Origin: Actinomycetota bacterium
GTDB taxonomy: Bacteria > Actinomycetota > Acidimicrobiia > Acidimicrobiales > Acidimicrobilacustridaceae
Length of the DNA: 58,142 nt
Reading direction: 5' to 3'
Assembly: GCA_016185305.1 (NCBI GenBank)
Contig: JACPNV010000016.1
Span: 1-58,142 of the forward strand
Shown piece after piece: positions 7,182 to 15,686 of this stretch. The notes beneath the pieces were generated by a model, which had not been told where the DNA came from, searched no databases, and worked only from the letters and a program-made list of their open reading frames with translations. How positions within the stretch are numbered: position 1 is the stretch's first letter; the number at the start of each line of letters is the position of its first letter. The position numbers and the translations under genes were made by a program.

Positions 7182-8052
7182 GGACCTGCGCCAGCTCTCG
7201 TACGTCGTAGCCGTGGTGGACGAAGGAGGGTTCACGGCCGCGGCCGATCGCATCGGCATCACCCAGCCGTCGCTCTCACAAGCGGTCCGATCGCTGGAGT
7301 CCGAGCTCGGCGTGCGGCTGTTCCACCGCACCGGCCGGTCCGTCGTGCTCACCGCCGCGGGTGAGGCGCTGCTCGAGCCGGCCCGCCTGACCCTGCGGGA
7401 CGCCGAGACCGCCCGCGCGGCTGTGGAAGCAGTCGCCGGGCTCAGCGCCGGCCGGCTCGACCTCGTCTGCCTGCCGACGCTGGCGGTGGAACCGGTCGCC
7501 GGCCTGATCGGCCGGTTCCGGCAGTCACATCCTGACGTCGCGGTCCGGCTTCTCGACCCGCCCGAAGCCAGATCACTGCCTGGGCTCGTGCGCGACGGCA
7601 CCGCCGAGATCGGCGTCACCCACCTCCCGCTCGCCGCCACCGACCTGGCTACGCGACCGCTACAACAGCACGACTACGTCGCGGTGGTTCCGCCCCACAC
7701 CGAGGACCGCTTCGGTTCGGCCCGGTCGGTCTCGCTCCGTGTCCTCGCGTCGTACCCACTGATCACCACGCCCGAGGGCACAGCCACACGAGGCGTGATA
7801 GACGACGCATTCGCCAGCGAGGGGCTCGAAGCAACGGTCGCGGTCGAGACCGCTCACCGCGAGACGATCGGCCCGCTGGTCATCGCGGGAGCGGGCGTCT
7901 CCATCCTTCCCCGACCCGTCGCCGAAGACGCGGCCCGCCGGGGTGCGACCATCCGCACCATCCACCCCAAGGTGCGCCGCGCGATCGGCGTGATCCACCG
8001 CAAGGGCCCGCTCTCGCCGGCGGCCGCCGCCTTCCTCGAGCTCACCCGCTGA
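7180..8052 (+). CDS. LysR-family transcriptional regulator
   Basis: A 290-residue regulator. The N-terminal helix-turn-helix is clear (MDLRQLSYVVAVVDEGGFTA, then AADRIGITQPSLSQAVRSLE and LGVRLFHRTGR). The remainder is the periplasmic-binding-protein-like effector domain, starting around residue 90 (GRLDLVCLPTLAVEP) and ending near HPKVRRAIGVIHRKG. The ATG at 7180 is the natural start because the following residues are the family's first helix. It faces the TauE/SafE permease across 70 bases and probably activates or represses it in response to the transported anion or a relative. Confidence 0.92.
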   Translation: MDLRQLSYVVAVVDEGGFTAAADRIGITQPSLSQAVRSLESELGVRLFHRTGRSVVLTAAGEALLEPARLTLRDAETARAAVEAVAGLSAGRLDLVCLPTLAVEPVAGLIGRFRQSHPDVAVRLLDPPEARSLPGLVRDGTAEIGVTHLPLAATDLATRPLQQHDYVAVVPPHTEDRFGSARSVSLRVLASYPLITTPEGTATRGVIDDAFASEGLEATVAVETAHRETIGPLVIAGAGVSILPRPVAEDAARRGATIRTIHPKVRRAIGVIHRKGPLSPAAAAFLELTR

Positions 8053-8088
8053 CCTCAAGCGGTCAAGACCCGCGATGCCGGCGGATGG

Positions 8089-8367
8089 CTACGCAGCCGG
8101 GTGCTCGACGGCAGGGGCGAGCTCGGCAACCTGCCCCGTGATGACCCACTGGCGAGCCAAAGCCGACTTCAGCAACACGAGCTGGCGGACGTAGCGCGCG
8201 TCGCGTTCGAAGCGGTCGCGGCGGAAGCTGTCGACGTGGCCTGGCCTCCAGAGGTCGGCCCGCTTCGCTTCGAGAACGAGATACGCCTCGCGAAGCTCGT
8301 CCTCGGTCGGGGCGGCGCTCAGCCATTCATGAAAACGATCGTCGGTGAAGTTTTGTCGGAACTGCAT
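8089..8367 (-). CDS. Small hypothetical protein, charged and helical
   Basis: A 92-residue protein I do not recognise. It begins MQFRQNFTDDRFHEWLSA, has an acidic TEDELREAYLVLEAK helix and a basic middle (FRRDRFERDARYVRQL). No signal peptide, membrane helix or cysteine is seen. The ATG at 8367 has GGAGG six bases upstream, which favours it over an earlier in-frame ATG at 8385. It is convergent with the LysR gene. Confidence 0.6.
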   Translation of the reverse strand: MQFRQNFTDDRFHEWLSAAPTEDELREAYLVLEAKRADLWRPGHVDSFRRDRFERDARYVRQLVLLKSALARQWVITGQVAELAPAVEHPAA

Positions 8368-8584
8368 CGGATTCCTCCGAATCATCGGTTCGGGTCGCCG
8401 GATCGGCCGGCGAATCGTGGATAGCCCTTCGCGGCGAACCTACCGAGCTTCGGGCAGGGACGCGAGCCGCTTCTGTGGATGTTCTGTGAATGTTCATCAC
8501 GATCACCGGTGGACTGGGCGAATCGCCGACCGCAGACGTAGTCTCACGCGCCGCGGAACGCACCGCGCGGGGAAGGCCATCGAC

Positions 8585-8830
8585 ATGGGCAGTGGAGACA
8601 AGGCGAAGGGCGATGGCGACAAGCCGGCGCGCTCGCCCGCCCAGGCCGAGGCGCTCGCACTGATCGCCAACCTCGAAAAAGAGATCGACCGGCTCGCGGC
8701 GTTCGTGGCTGAGGAGAAGAAGGCGGCGAAGCGCAAGGCCCCCTCGCCGAAGCGCATGGCAAGGCTTCGCCTCGTGAGCGACGACATCGGTTCCGCGTCG
8801 AACCTGTCGACCAAGTCCGTGAAGGGCTGA
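8585..8830 (+). CDS. Small lysine-rich coiled-coil hypothetical protein
   Basis: An 81-residue, lysine- and alanine-rich protein starting MGSGDKAKGDGDK, with one probable coiled coil (ALIANLEKEIDRLAAFVAEE) and a basic AAKRKAPSPKR stretch. No family is recognised. A clear ribosome binding site is not visible. The composition is biased enough that it might be a chance frame; it ends just before the Nudix gene on the other strand. Confidence 0.4.
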   Translation: MGSGDKAKGDGDKPARSPAQAEALALIANLEKEIDRLAAFVAEEKKAAKRKAPSPKRMARLRLVSDDIGSASNLSTKSVKG

Positions 8831-8837
8831 GCGAGCG

Positions 8838-9308
8838 CTACTGGCCGGCGAAGCGGGCGAAGGAGTCGACCACGCCGGCGTCATGGCGGTATGACAGCAG
8901 TTGCCGGGCGTCATCGAGGTCGAGCCACCGGATCTCGTTGGTCTCGTGGTTGGGCTGGAACTCCCCTTCGGCGACCGTCATCTCCCAGTACCGCACGGTC
9001 TTCGGGCGGCGCTTGGCGTCGTAGTACCGCGTGCACTGCAGTTCGTGGCCGAGGATGCACCGGTACCCGGTCTCTTCCTCGGTCTCGCGCCGCGCACCAT
9101 CTTCTGGGGATTCCGCCTTGTCGAGCTTGCCCTTCGGCAGTCCCCAATCGTCGTAGCGCTCACGGTGCACCAGCAAGATCTGGAGCTCGCCGTCGTCGAC
9201 GCGCCACACGACCCCACCTGCCGCGCACACCAGGTTGGGGTCGTCGTCCCAACCCGGGATCGGCTCGTAGGGTTCGAGTTGCGCCGGCGGCGCCGGTTCG
9301 CCACTCAT
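8838..9308 (-). CDS. Nudix hydrolase, MutT1-like
   Basis: A 156-residue Nudix protein. The full Nudix box is present (starting GKLDKAESPEDGARRE and continuing TEEETGY), giving the catalytic G-x5-E-x7-R-E-x2-E-E-x-G pattern that binds magnesium and cleaves nucleoside diphosphates linked to another group. The ATG at 9308 overlaps the stop of the CHAD gene (ATGA), so it belongs to the ppk1-CHAD operon. In mycobacteria a Nudix protein (MutT1) also lies next to ppk1; MutT1 has an extra phosphatase domain that is missing here. Possible substrates are oxidised nucleotides, diadenosine polyphosphates or inositol polyphosphates. Confidence 0.9.
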   Translation of the reverse strand: MSGEPAPPAQLEPYEPIPGWDDDPNLVCAAGGVVWRVDDGELQILLVHRERYDDWGLPKGKLDKAESPEDGARRETEEETGYRCILGHELQCTRYYDAKRRPKTVRYWEMTVAEGEFQPNHETNEIRWLDLDDARQLLSYRHDAGVVDSFARFAGQ

Positions 9309-10885
9309 GGCTTCGCCCCGTCGTAGCCGGCGCGAGCGGCGGCGAGCGTGACGCGCTCCCACGCAGATGGCAGCTCGCGACGCAGCGCTCGGCGCTCGCT
9401 CCGCTGCCCGGCGACGAGCTCGCCCGCGACGAGGGCCACGCTCCGCGCCGTGCCGTCGCCCACACCGGCGGGGGCGTGGCGGGCGGCGGCACGCAACCAG
9501 TCCTCGGCCACGCTCGCGTCGTGATGATCACCCAGCAGATCGCCGAACCCCGCCAGCGCCTTCGCGAAGGCGCGCATCTCACCTCCCAGCACCGGCACGG
9601 CTACCTCTGCCGCGTAGCGCGCCCGCTTCACGTCGATGCGGAGGGCGTGCAACTCATCGTCGGAGGGATCGAGACCGACGCGCTCGACCGCCTTGCGGAC
9701 GGTCCGGTACGGCTTCTTCACCACCGGCGGCAACGCCGTGCTCGCGAGCGCCTCGGCGCCATCGGTGACCTTCGGCGAGACCACCGCCAGCACCACCCCG
9801 TCGACGAGCGCTCGGTAGCGGTCGCTGCGGAGCGCCCCGAGAAGCCGTCGCTGCGCGCGCTCTCGCTCGGCGGCCACGCGGGAGATGAGCGCTTCCGCGT
9901 CGCGGCGGTCGTTCCGGGCCGGAAGCTCGCCGGCCGCTCGGCGCAGCCGCCCGATCAGCACGTCGCGATCGCGGACCCGACCGAGCGATCGGGCCAACCA
10001 CTTCAGATCGCTTCGCAGCGGCGCCGACCAATGCGGGTCGAACAGCGACGCGAACACACGCAGGTGTGAGCGAAGTCGCCGCGTCGCCACGCGCGCCTGG
10101 TGCACGCCCTCGGTATCGTCGTCGAGCCGGACCACGTGATCGTGGTCGAGCAGAAGGTTGGTCGCGGCGATGAGCGCGCTCGTCACGACCTCGCCCGCTG
10201 AGGACGCATCGCCAAGGTCGGGCCGGTCCAGCTCGGCCGGCGCCAACGCCCGCGGCCCGAGCGCGCGCACAAGGGTCGGCAGAGGATCGGGCGCCGACGC
10301 GCCCGCGTCGCGGAGGAAGTCGACCAACGCGTCGACCAGCTCCGGGGACGCGCCCGGGCCGACGTCGAGCTCGAGGTGGCGGAAGCGGGCGGCCACGACG
10401 TCGCCGCGGTAGACCGCGGTGGTGTCGTCGTCGATCTGCGCGACGAGGCGGCTTTCCGCGTCGCGCAGCGCGTGCGTGACGCGCTCGGTCTGCAAGTGCG
10501 CCACCGGCGCCAGCGTGCCCGTGCGCACGTAGGCGGTAAGGAGGTCGAGCAAGACCTCAGGTGGTGATGCGGCGCCTCCGTCGACGGCGGCGAGCCGGCA
10601 GTCGGCCTTGTTGCTCCCGCTCTTGGTCGGGCGCGGGAGCTCGAGGATCCATGACGTGCCCTCGCCCTGCCGGCGCTGAAGCGTCACGCCGCGACGCACG
10701 AGCCGCAGGTCGGCCGTGTCGAAGTGCTCGCTGCTGAAGCGCTCGGGCTCGCCGACCTCGATGGCCGACGTCGAGCCATCGACGTGAAGAGACCGGGTCG
10801 CGGCCAGCGCATCGAGCGGCGGGAGGACGAAGCCGGGGGCCACCCCGAGCCGCAACTCTCGCCGGACCGAAACGGGCGCCGACAT
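9305..10885 (-). CDS. CYTH and CHAD domain protein (polyphosphate-associated)
   Basis: A 526-residue protein with two domains. The N-terminal ~200 residues look like a CYTH (triphosphate tunnel) domain with alternating charged strands (VTLQRRQGEG, SWILELPR, FRHLELDVG). From about residue 240 the histidine- and arginine-rich helical CHAD domain follows, with VHQARVATRRLRSHLRVF and LHALRIDVKRARYAAEVA repeating the H-x3-R-x2-R pattern that binds polyphosphate. The start ATG at 10885 lies five bases after the ppk1 stop. CHAD proteins are found on polyphosphate granules, which agrees with the operon. Whether the CYTH part is catalytic is unclear. Confidence 0.88.
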   Translation of the reverse strand: MSAPVSVRRELRLGVAPGFVLPPLDALAATRSLHVDGSTSAIEVGEPERFSSEHFDTADLRLVRRGVTLQRRQGEGTSWILELPRPTKSGSNKADCRLAAVDGGAASPPEVLLDLLTAYVRTGTLAPVAHLQTERVTHALRDAESRLVAQIDDDTTAVYRGDVVAARFRHLELDVGPGASPELVDALVDFLRDAGASAPDPLPTLVRALGPRALAPAELDRPDLGDASSAGEVVTSALIAATNLLLDHDHVVRLDDDTEGVHQARVATRRLRSHLRVFASLFDPHWSAPLRSDLKWLARSLGRVRDRDVLIGRLRRAAGELPARNDRRDAEALISRVAAERERAQRRLLGALRSDRYRALVDGVVLAVVSPKVTDGAEALASTALPPVVKKPYRTVRKAVERVGLDPSDDELHALRIDVKRARYAAEVAVPVLGGEMRAFAKALAGFGDLLGDHHDASVAEDWLRAAARHAPAGVGDGTARSVALVAGELVAGQRSERRALRRELPSAWERVTLAAARAGYDGAKP

Positions 10886-10890
10886 CACGG

Positions 10891-13116
10891 CTACGCCCGG
10901 CGGCGGGAGAGGGCCAGGTCTTGGAGGTGCTTGTGCGTGTCGACATCGCGCGCGCCCTGGACCTTGTGCCAGTTGCCGTCGGCGTCGAGCGTCCACGCCA
11001 AGCTGTCGTCGCCGAGGTTGGTCTGCACGATCTCGTCGAGGCGGGCTCGCAGCTCGGGCGCGAGCACGGGGGCCAGCGCCTCGATGCGGCGGTCGAGGTT
11101 GCGGGGCATGAGGTCGGCCGAGCCCATGTAGTACGCGGGACCGCCATCGTGGGCACCATGGCCGAAGTAGTAGATGCGCGAGTGCTCGAGGTAGCGCCCG
11201 ACGATCGAGCGCACCCGGATGTTCTCGGACAAGCCGGGAACGCCGGGCCGCAGGCAGCAGATGCCTCGCACGATCAGGTCGACGCTGACACCGCTCTGCG
11301 ACGCCTCGTACAGCGCATCGATGAGGTCGGGGTCGACGAGGCTGTTCATCTTGAACACGAGGCGGCGATCGGTCGGCGCCTGCGCCTCTTTCTCGATGAG
11401 GGCGCGCATCTCGTTGCGGAGGTGCGCCGGCGCCACGAACAACCGGCGGTACTGGTTGTCGCGCGCGAAGCCGGTGAGGAAGTTGAAGAGCTGCGTGAGG
11501 TCGGCGCCGATGTCGGGATCGCAGGTGAGCAGGCCGACGTCTTCATACAGACGGGCAGTCTTGGGGTTGTAGTTGCCGGTGCCGATGTGGCAGTAGCGGC
11601 GCATCCCCACGCTCTCCTCGCGCACCACGAGCGTCGTCTTCGTGTGCGTCTTGAGCCCGACGAGCCCGTAGACCACGTGTACGCCCGCCTTTTCCAGCTC
11701 GCGTGCCCACTCGATGTTCGCTTCTTCGTCGAAGCGGGCCTTGAGCTCGACGAGCGCTGCGACCTGCTTGCCTCGCTCGGCGGCGCGGATGAGCGAGTGG
11801 ATGATGGAGCTGTCCTTGGTTGTGCGGTAGAGCGTGAGCTTGATCGCGAGCACCTTGGGGTCGACCGACGCCTGGCGGATGAACTCCTCCACCGACGTCG
11901 CGAACGACTCGTACGGGTGATGGACGAGGATGTCGCCTTTGCGTATCTCGGCGAAGAAGTTGAGGTTGTGCTCGTCGTCATCGCCGACGAGCCGGTGCTG
12001 GGTGACCGGCACCCAGACCGGATCTTTGAGATCTGGACGATCGAGACCGTGCACCGACCACAAGCCGCTGAGGTCGAGCGGGCCGGCCATGGCGTAGACG
12101 TCTTCGTCCTCGACGTCGAGCTCGCGCTGCAGCAGCTCGCGGATCTCGTCCGACATCTGCATGTCGATCTCGAGCCGAACCGTCCGCCCGAAGCGCCGAC
12201 GCCGCAACTCGAGCTCGACCGCCTCGAGGAGATCGTCGGCCTCCTCCTCCTCGAGGGTGAGATCGGCGTTGCGCGTGACCCGGAACGCCACCGAGCTGAC
12301 GACGCTCATACCGGGGAACAAGACATCGAGGTGGGCGGCGATCACCTGCTCGAGCGGGACGAAGCGCTCGCCGTCGGGCATGACGACGAACCGCGGCAAC
12401 AGCAACGGCACCTTGACACGGGCAAAGCGGCGCTCGTCGTTCTCCACGTCGTGCACCTCGACCGCGAGGTTCAACGAGAGGTCGGAGATGTAGGGGAACG
12501 GGTGGCCCGGGTCGACTGCGAGCGGCGTGAGCACCGGGAAGATGCGCTCCTCGAAGACCTCGTCGAGGTACTTGACGTCGTCTTCGTCGAGCTCGTTCCA
12601 GCTCGAGAAGATGATGCCGACCTCGGCGAGGCCGGGCACGAGCGTGTCGAGGAAGACGGCTTCTTGCCGTGCCATGAGCGCTTCGAGCTTGTCGCGGATG
12701 TCGAGGAGCTGCTCGGGCGCGGTGCGACCGTCAGGCGCTGTCGTCGTCAGGTTGGCCGCGACCTGATCCTTGAGCCCGGCGACACGAACCTGGAAGAACT
12801 CGTCGAGGTTCGAGCTGAAGATGGCCAGGAACTTGGCGCGCTCGAGCATCGGCACGGTCGGGTCTTCCGCCAGAGCGAGGACGCGGGCGTTGAAGTCGAG
12901 CCACGACAGCTCACGGTTGATGAACCGGTTGGGGCTGTCGGCCAGCCCGAGCGACGGGTGGCCATCCGCGAAGGCCAGGGATTCGGCCAGCTCGCCGGAC
13001 TCGGCCGTCGCCATCGCCGCCGCGCCGGCAGCCGGCACCACGACCGGCTCCAGGCTCTCGATGTCGGCGCCAGCGGGTGCGCTGGACGTTGGGATCGCAC
13101 GCGCCGGCTCGGACAT
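10891..13116 (-). CDS. ppk1: Polyphosphate kinase 1
   Basis: A 741-residue enzyme that polymerises the gamma-phosphate of ATP into polyphosphate. The N domain opens with RFINRELSWLDFNARVL, and the two PLD-like catalytic domains carry KTHTKTTLVVREE with the autophosphorylated histidine at residue 491 and YLEHSRIYYFGHG with the second essential histidine at 645. MGSADLMPRNLDRRIEA near the end is also characteristic. The ATG at 13116 gives a 50-residue low-complexity leader before the conserved core. It heads the operon ppk1-CHAD-Nudix, so polyphosphate synthesis, binding and nucleotide clean-up are grouped. Confidence 0.97.
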   Translation of the reverse strand: MSEPARAIPTSSAPAGADIESLEPVVVPAAGAAAMATAESGELAESLAFADGHPSLGLADSPNRFINRELSWLDFNARVLALAEDPTVPMLERAKFLAIFSSNLDEFFQVRVAGLKDQVAANLTTTAPDGRTAPEQLLDIRDKLEALMARQEAVFLDTLVPGLAEVGIIFSSWNELDEDDVKYLDEVFEERIFPVLTPLAVDPGHPFPYISDLSLNLAVEVHDVENDERRFARVKVPLLLPRFVVMPDGERFVPLEQVIAAHLDVLFPGMSVVSSVAFRVTRNADLTLEEEEADDLLEAVELELRRRRFGRTVRLEIDMQMSDEIRELLQRELDVEDEDVYAMAGPLDLSGLWSVHGLDRPDLKDPVWVPVTQHRLVGDDDEHNLNFFAEIRKGDILVHHPYESFATSVEEFIRQASVDPKVLAIKLTLYRTTKDSSIIHSLIRAAERGKQVAALVELKARFDEEANIEWARELEKAGVHVVYGLVGLKTHTKTTLVVREESVGMRRYCHIGTGNYNPKTARLYEDVGLLTCDPDIGADLTQLFNFLTGFARDNQYRRLFVAPAHLRNEMRALIEKEAQAPTDRRLVFKMNSLVDPDLIDALYEASQSGVSVDLIVRGICCLRPGVPGLSENIRVRSIVGRYLEHSRIYYFGHGAHDGGPAYYMGSADLMPRNLDRRIEALAPVLAPELRARLDEIVQTNLGDDSLAWTLDADGNWHKVQGARDVDTHKHLQDLALSRRRA

Positions 13117-13229
13117 CGTGCCAAGCCTACTGGTGCCCTGTCGTTCGGGACCCTGCCGCTGGGCGCGGGCCAGACGAGCCTTCGACCGGGTGGTGCCGAA
13201 GACGAGGGCAACGAGTTCGGCGACGAAGC

Positions 13230-13517
13230 TCAGGCGGAGGCCGCCTCGTCCTCGGGCATGCCCGTATCCCACTCGAGAAGGATGTTCTCGCGCTCGGCAT
13301 CGCGGACGATCCGTTCGCGGTTGCGGCGGAACTGCGGATCGTGCACCGGCAGCAGGAGCAGCCGAGCCATCACGCGCGCCCGGAAGTCATCGATCAGCGC
13401 CCGATCACCGAACTCGGACCGGATCTCCCAATGTGGAGCGGTCGGCCCGAGGTACACGATCTTGGCGTGCCCCTTCGGGGGTTCGTTGGTGGCCTCTTCG
13501 GGCGGTAGCTGTGACAT
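13230..13517 (-). CDS. Small conserved-looking hypothetical protein
   Basis: A 95-residue protein not recognised as a known family. It starts MSQLPPEEATNEPPKGHAKI, has a hydrophobic stretch VMARLLLLPVHDPQFRRNRE, and ends acidic. The composition is that of a real soluble protein. The ATG at 13517 is the only start that includes the whole frame. It lies between ppk1 and the HtrA gene on the same strand, 113 bases upstream of ppk1, and could share its transcript. Confidence 0.6.
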   Translation of the reverse strand: MSQLPPEEATNEPPKGHAKIVYLGPTAPHWEIRSEFGDRALIDDFRARVMARLLLLPVHDPQFRRNRERIVRDAERENILLEWDTGMPEDEAASA

Positions 13518-13562
13518 GGACGTCCCTGTCGGTCGATCTCCGGCGGATGCGCAGCCTAGACG

Positions 13563-13616
13563 CCGAACTGGGCCGCCCGGCGCGCCAAAACCAGCGCGGT
13601 AGCTGGCCCAGTTCGG
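13563..13616. terminator. 12-bp inverted repeat, possible terminator of the htrA-like gene
   Basis: CCGAACTGGGCC (13563-13574) and GGCCCAGTTCGG (13605-13616) are perfect reverse complements around a 30-base GC-rich loop. It lies just beyond the 3' end of the leftward HtrA gene. There is no T tract, so it is a stem of unproven function. The same core GCCCAGTTCGGA recurs twice at 42901-42930. Confidence 0.4.
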
Positions 13617-13640
13617 ATGGATGGATGGATGGATGGATGG
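13615..13640. repeat. GGAT tetranucleotide microsatellite, 6.5 copies
   Basis: Six full GGAT units and a half unit follow directly on the 12-bp stem and grade into a purine-rich GGGAGGGAAGGG tract. It is intergenic, 33 bases from the 3' end of the htrA-like gene. Such tracts can change length by slippage. Confidence 0.9.
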
Positions 13641-13672
13641 GAGGGAAGGGAGAGAAGAGAGGGAGGCGGGCG

Positions 13673-15127
13673 TCAGCCGCCGCCCGATTCTTGGCGGCTC
13701 CTCAGCGTCGTGGTCGCCTGGCCGGGAGTGCCCTGCCGCTCGAAGTCGATGGTGATGTCGTCGCCCGGTTGCTTGGACCGGATGATGTCGCCGACATCGG
13801 ACTTCGTGGTCACCGGCGTGCCGTCGATCGCCGTGATGACGTCGCCCTGGCGGAGCCCCGCGTCGGCCGCCGCCGAGCCCGCCGCCACCCCTTCGACCAC
13901 GGCACCCTCGCTGGCGGTGATCTCGAAGCCTTCCTTCTCCGCCTCGGTCGCTTCGGACAGGGAGATGGACTGGACCCCCAAGAACGCCTGGTCTGGGGTG
14001 ACCTGGCCCTGGCCCGCTTTGATCTGGTCGATCAGGGGATTGATGTCATCGATGGCGATGGCGAACCCGATGTTCTGGACGCTCTGGTCGCCAGTGGTGC
14101 CGATCACGGCGGTGTTGATGCCGATCACCTGGCCCTGCGCGTTGAGCAGCGGGCCGCCCGAGTTGCCGGGGTTGATGGCGGCGTCGGTCTGGATCAGGTG
14201 GCCGCGGCGGGTCCCGATGTCGTCCTCGATGATGCGGTCCTTGGCCGAGATGATGCCTTTCGTGACCGTCGGCTTCTCGCCGAGGTTGAGCGCGTTGCCG
14301 ATCGCGACGACGTCGTCACCGACCTGCGCGGCCTCAGACGACCCCAACTCGGCCTTGGTGAGGCCGGTGGCGCCGCGGATCTTGATGAGCGCGACGTCGT
14401 TGTCGACGAGGCTTCCGACCAGTTCGGTCTGCTTCTCGGTGCCGTCGGCGAGCGTGACCGTCATCTGGTTGAGGTCGGCGGACTGGATGACGTGCGCGTT
14501 GGTGAGCACCACGCCATCGTCGGAGATGATCACGCCGGTGCCGGCGCCGCCGAGCGTTCCCCGGCTGGTGGTGGCCTTGACATGGATCGCCACCACCGAC
14601 GGCTGGGCCTTGGCGAGCAACGCCTGGATGTCGAGCGCCGGGCCGACGACGCGGTTGGCGGTACCCGGCGGGGTCGAGGTCGTCGCGCTCACGGCTCGTT
14701 CCTCCAGGTTCCTGCCGCCGCCGGCAGCGAGGAAGACGCCGGACGTGATCAGCGCGGCGGCCACGGCGCTGACGATGCCGACGAGCACGGCCACCTTGAC
14801 GGCATGGCGCGGTCGGGCCGGACCCGGCGCGGCCGCGGGCGGCACCGGCGAGTGGGGCAGCGGCGGTGCGAACCCGCCGCCGGCCGGCATCGGAGGTGAA
14901 TCTCCCGGTGTCGGTGGCCAGCTGTCGACCCGCGCCGCCCCCCACGGATCAGGCGACAGGAACGGCTCGGTTGCGAGTGGGGGCGGCGGCGCCGGCGGGG
15001 CCCAAGGGGACGGTGCCGGGGACGCGAGCGGGGCCCGCCAGGGAGGATCGGTCGGCGGCACCGGCCAAGCGGCGGGCTCGCGCGCCCGTTCGGTCTGGCC
15101 GGGCTCTCGAGGCGTTTCGTCGTGCAT
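13673..15127 (-). CDS. HtrA/DegP-like serine protease with PDZ domain
   Basis: A 484-residue membrane-anchored protease. Residues 1-105 are a proline-rich cytoplasmic segment, followed by one membrane helix (VAVLVGIVSAVAAALITSGV). The trypsin-like domain has the full triad: His212 in LTNAHVI, Asp244 in DNDVALI, Ser323 in GNSGGPL. A single PDZ domain occupies the C terminus (AAADAGLRQGDVITAIDGTP). It would act on misfolded proteins outside the membrane. In mycobacteria an htrA gene lies in the sigE-rseA locus; here a SigE/RseA-like pair is 3 kb away, so a functional link is plausible. Confidence 0.93.
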   Translation of the reverse strand: MHDETPREPGQTERAREPAAWPVPPTDPPWRAPLASPAPSPWAPPAPPPPLATEPFLSPDPWGAARVDSWPPTPGDSPPMPAGGGFAPPLPHSPVPPAAAPGPARPRHAVKVAVLVGIVSAVAAALITSGVFLAAGGGRNLEERAVSATTSTPPGTANRVVGPALDIQALLAKAQPSVVAIHVKATTSRGTLGGAGTGVIISDDGVVLTNAHVIQSADLNQMTVTLADGTEKQTELVGSLVDNDVALIKIRGATGLTKAELGSSEAAQVGDDVVAIGNALNLGEKPTVTKGIISAKDRIIEDDIGTRRGHLIQTDAAINPGNSGGPLLNAQGQVIGINTAVIGTTGDQSVQNIGFAIAIDDINPLIDQIKAGQGQVTPDQAFLGVQSISLSEATEAEKEGFEITASEGAVVEGVAAGSAAADAGLRQGDVITAIDGTPVTTKSDVGDIIRSKQPGDDITIDFERQGTPGQATTTLRSRQESGGG

Positions 15128-15431
15128 CCACGTTCTTTCGGCAGCTCGGAGGCAAAATGCTGCGTCGGCGACTTCCGCTGGCTGTTGCCCACACGGCCGA
15201 GCACGCGCGCATCTCGCGGCTCCGCCCGGGCAGACGAAGCAGGTTCGATCGAAGAAATGCTAACAACCGATTACCAGGGCAGCAGAACCGGACGATACGG
15301 TAGAGCACCTTTCCCTGGGGTGAACTCGGGCTGATTGCTGAACAGGTTCTGGGTCGGAGCGGCCCAGAGCTCCAACGCTGGGAACCTATTCGGCCTCGAC
15401 TCCGTAGAAGAAGGAGAAACCGGAGGCGTAC
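15128..15431. other. Divergent intergenic region between htrA-like and whiB
   Basis: About 300 bases without a supported gene separate two divergently transcribed genes. The right end holds a candidate ECF promoter for whiB (15381-15406) and its ribosome binding site. No comparable promoter is visible for the htrA-like gene on the other strand. Confidence 0.5.
15381..15406 (+). promoter_or_regulatory. Candidate ECF-sigma promoter for whiB
   Basis: GGAAC at 15381-15385 is followed after 18 bases by GTA (15404-15406), one base off the GGAAC-N18-GTT pattern used by SigR/SigH/SigE-like factors. The expected start would lie near 15412, ahead of the GGAGG (15422-15426) serving the ATG at 15432. 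Confidence 0.35.
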
Positions 15432-15686
15432 ATGGACGACAACGACTGGATGGCTCGAGGCAGATGCCGCTTCGAGCCCCCTGCCACCTTCTTTCCCAGC
15501 GATGGTGTCGGGGTCGAGATCGCGAAGCGCATCTGCGCGACGTGCCCGGTGAAGGGACTGTGCCTCGAGTACGCCCTCGAGCAACGCATCGATCATGGCG
15601 TCTGGGGTGGCACCTCCGAGCGGCAGCGCCGGCGGATCCTGAAGAAGCGCAAGCTCACCGCCAACCCCACCTACGTCGAAGTCTGA
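15432..15686 (+). CDS. WhiB-family iron-sulfur transcription factor
   Basis: An 84-residue WhiB protein. Four cysteines for a [4Fe-4S] cluster are present (one at residue 12, then C-x2-C-x5-C in ICATCPVKGLC), followed by GVWGGTSERQ and a basic tail RRRILKKRK, the DNA- or sigma-contacting part. GGAGG five bases before the ATG at 15432 fixes the start. Such proteins respond to oxidation or nitric oxide and bind the main sigma factor. Its last 16 bases overlap the 3' end of nhaA on the other strand. Confidence 0.93.
   Translation: MDDNDWMARGRCRFEPPATFFPSDGVGVEIAKRICATCPVKGLCLEYALEQRIDHGVWGGTSERQRRRILKKRKLTANPTYVEV

Noticed and set aside
10921-13602. Very long open frame on the plus strand (893 codons) opposite ppk1
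   Set aside because: It is the antisense of a certain ppk1 gene, consists of Asp/Val/Arg/His-rich nonsense and has no ribosome binding site; long antisense frames are expected at this GC content.
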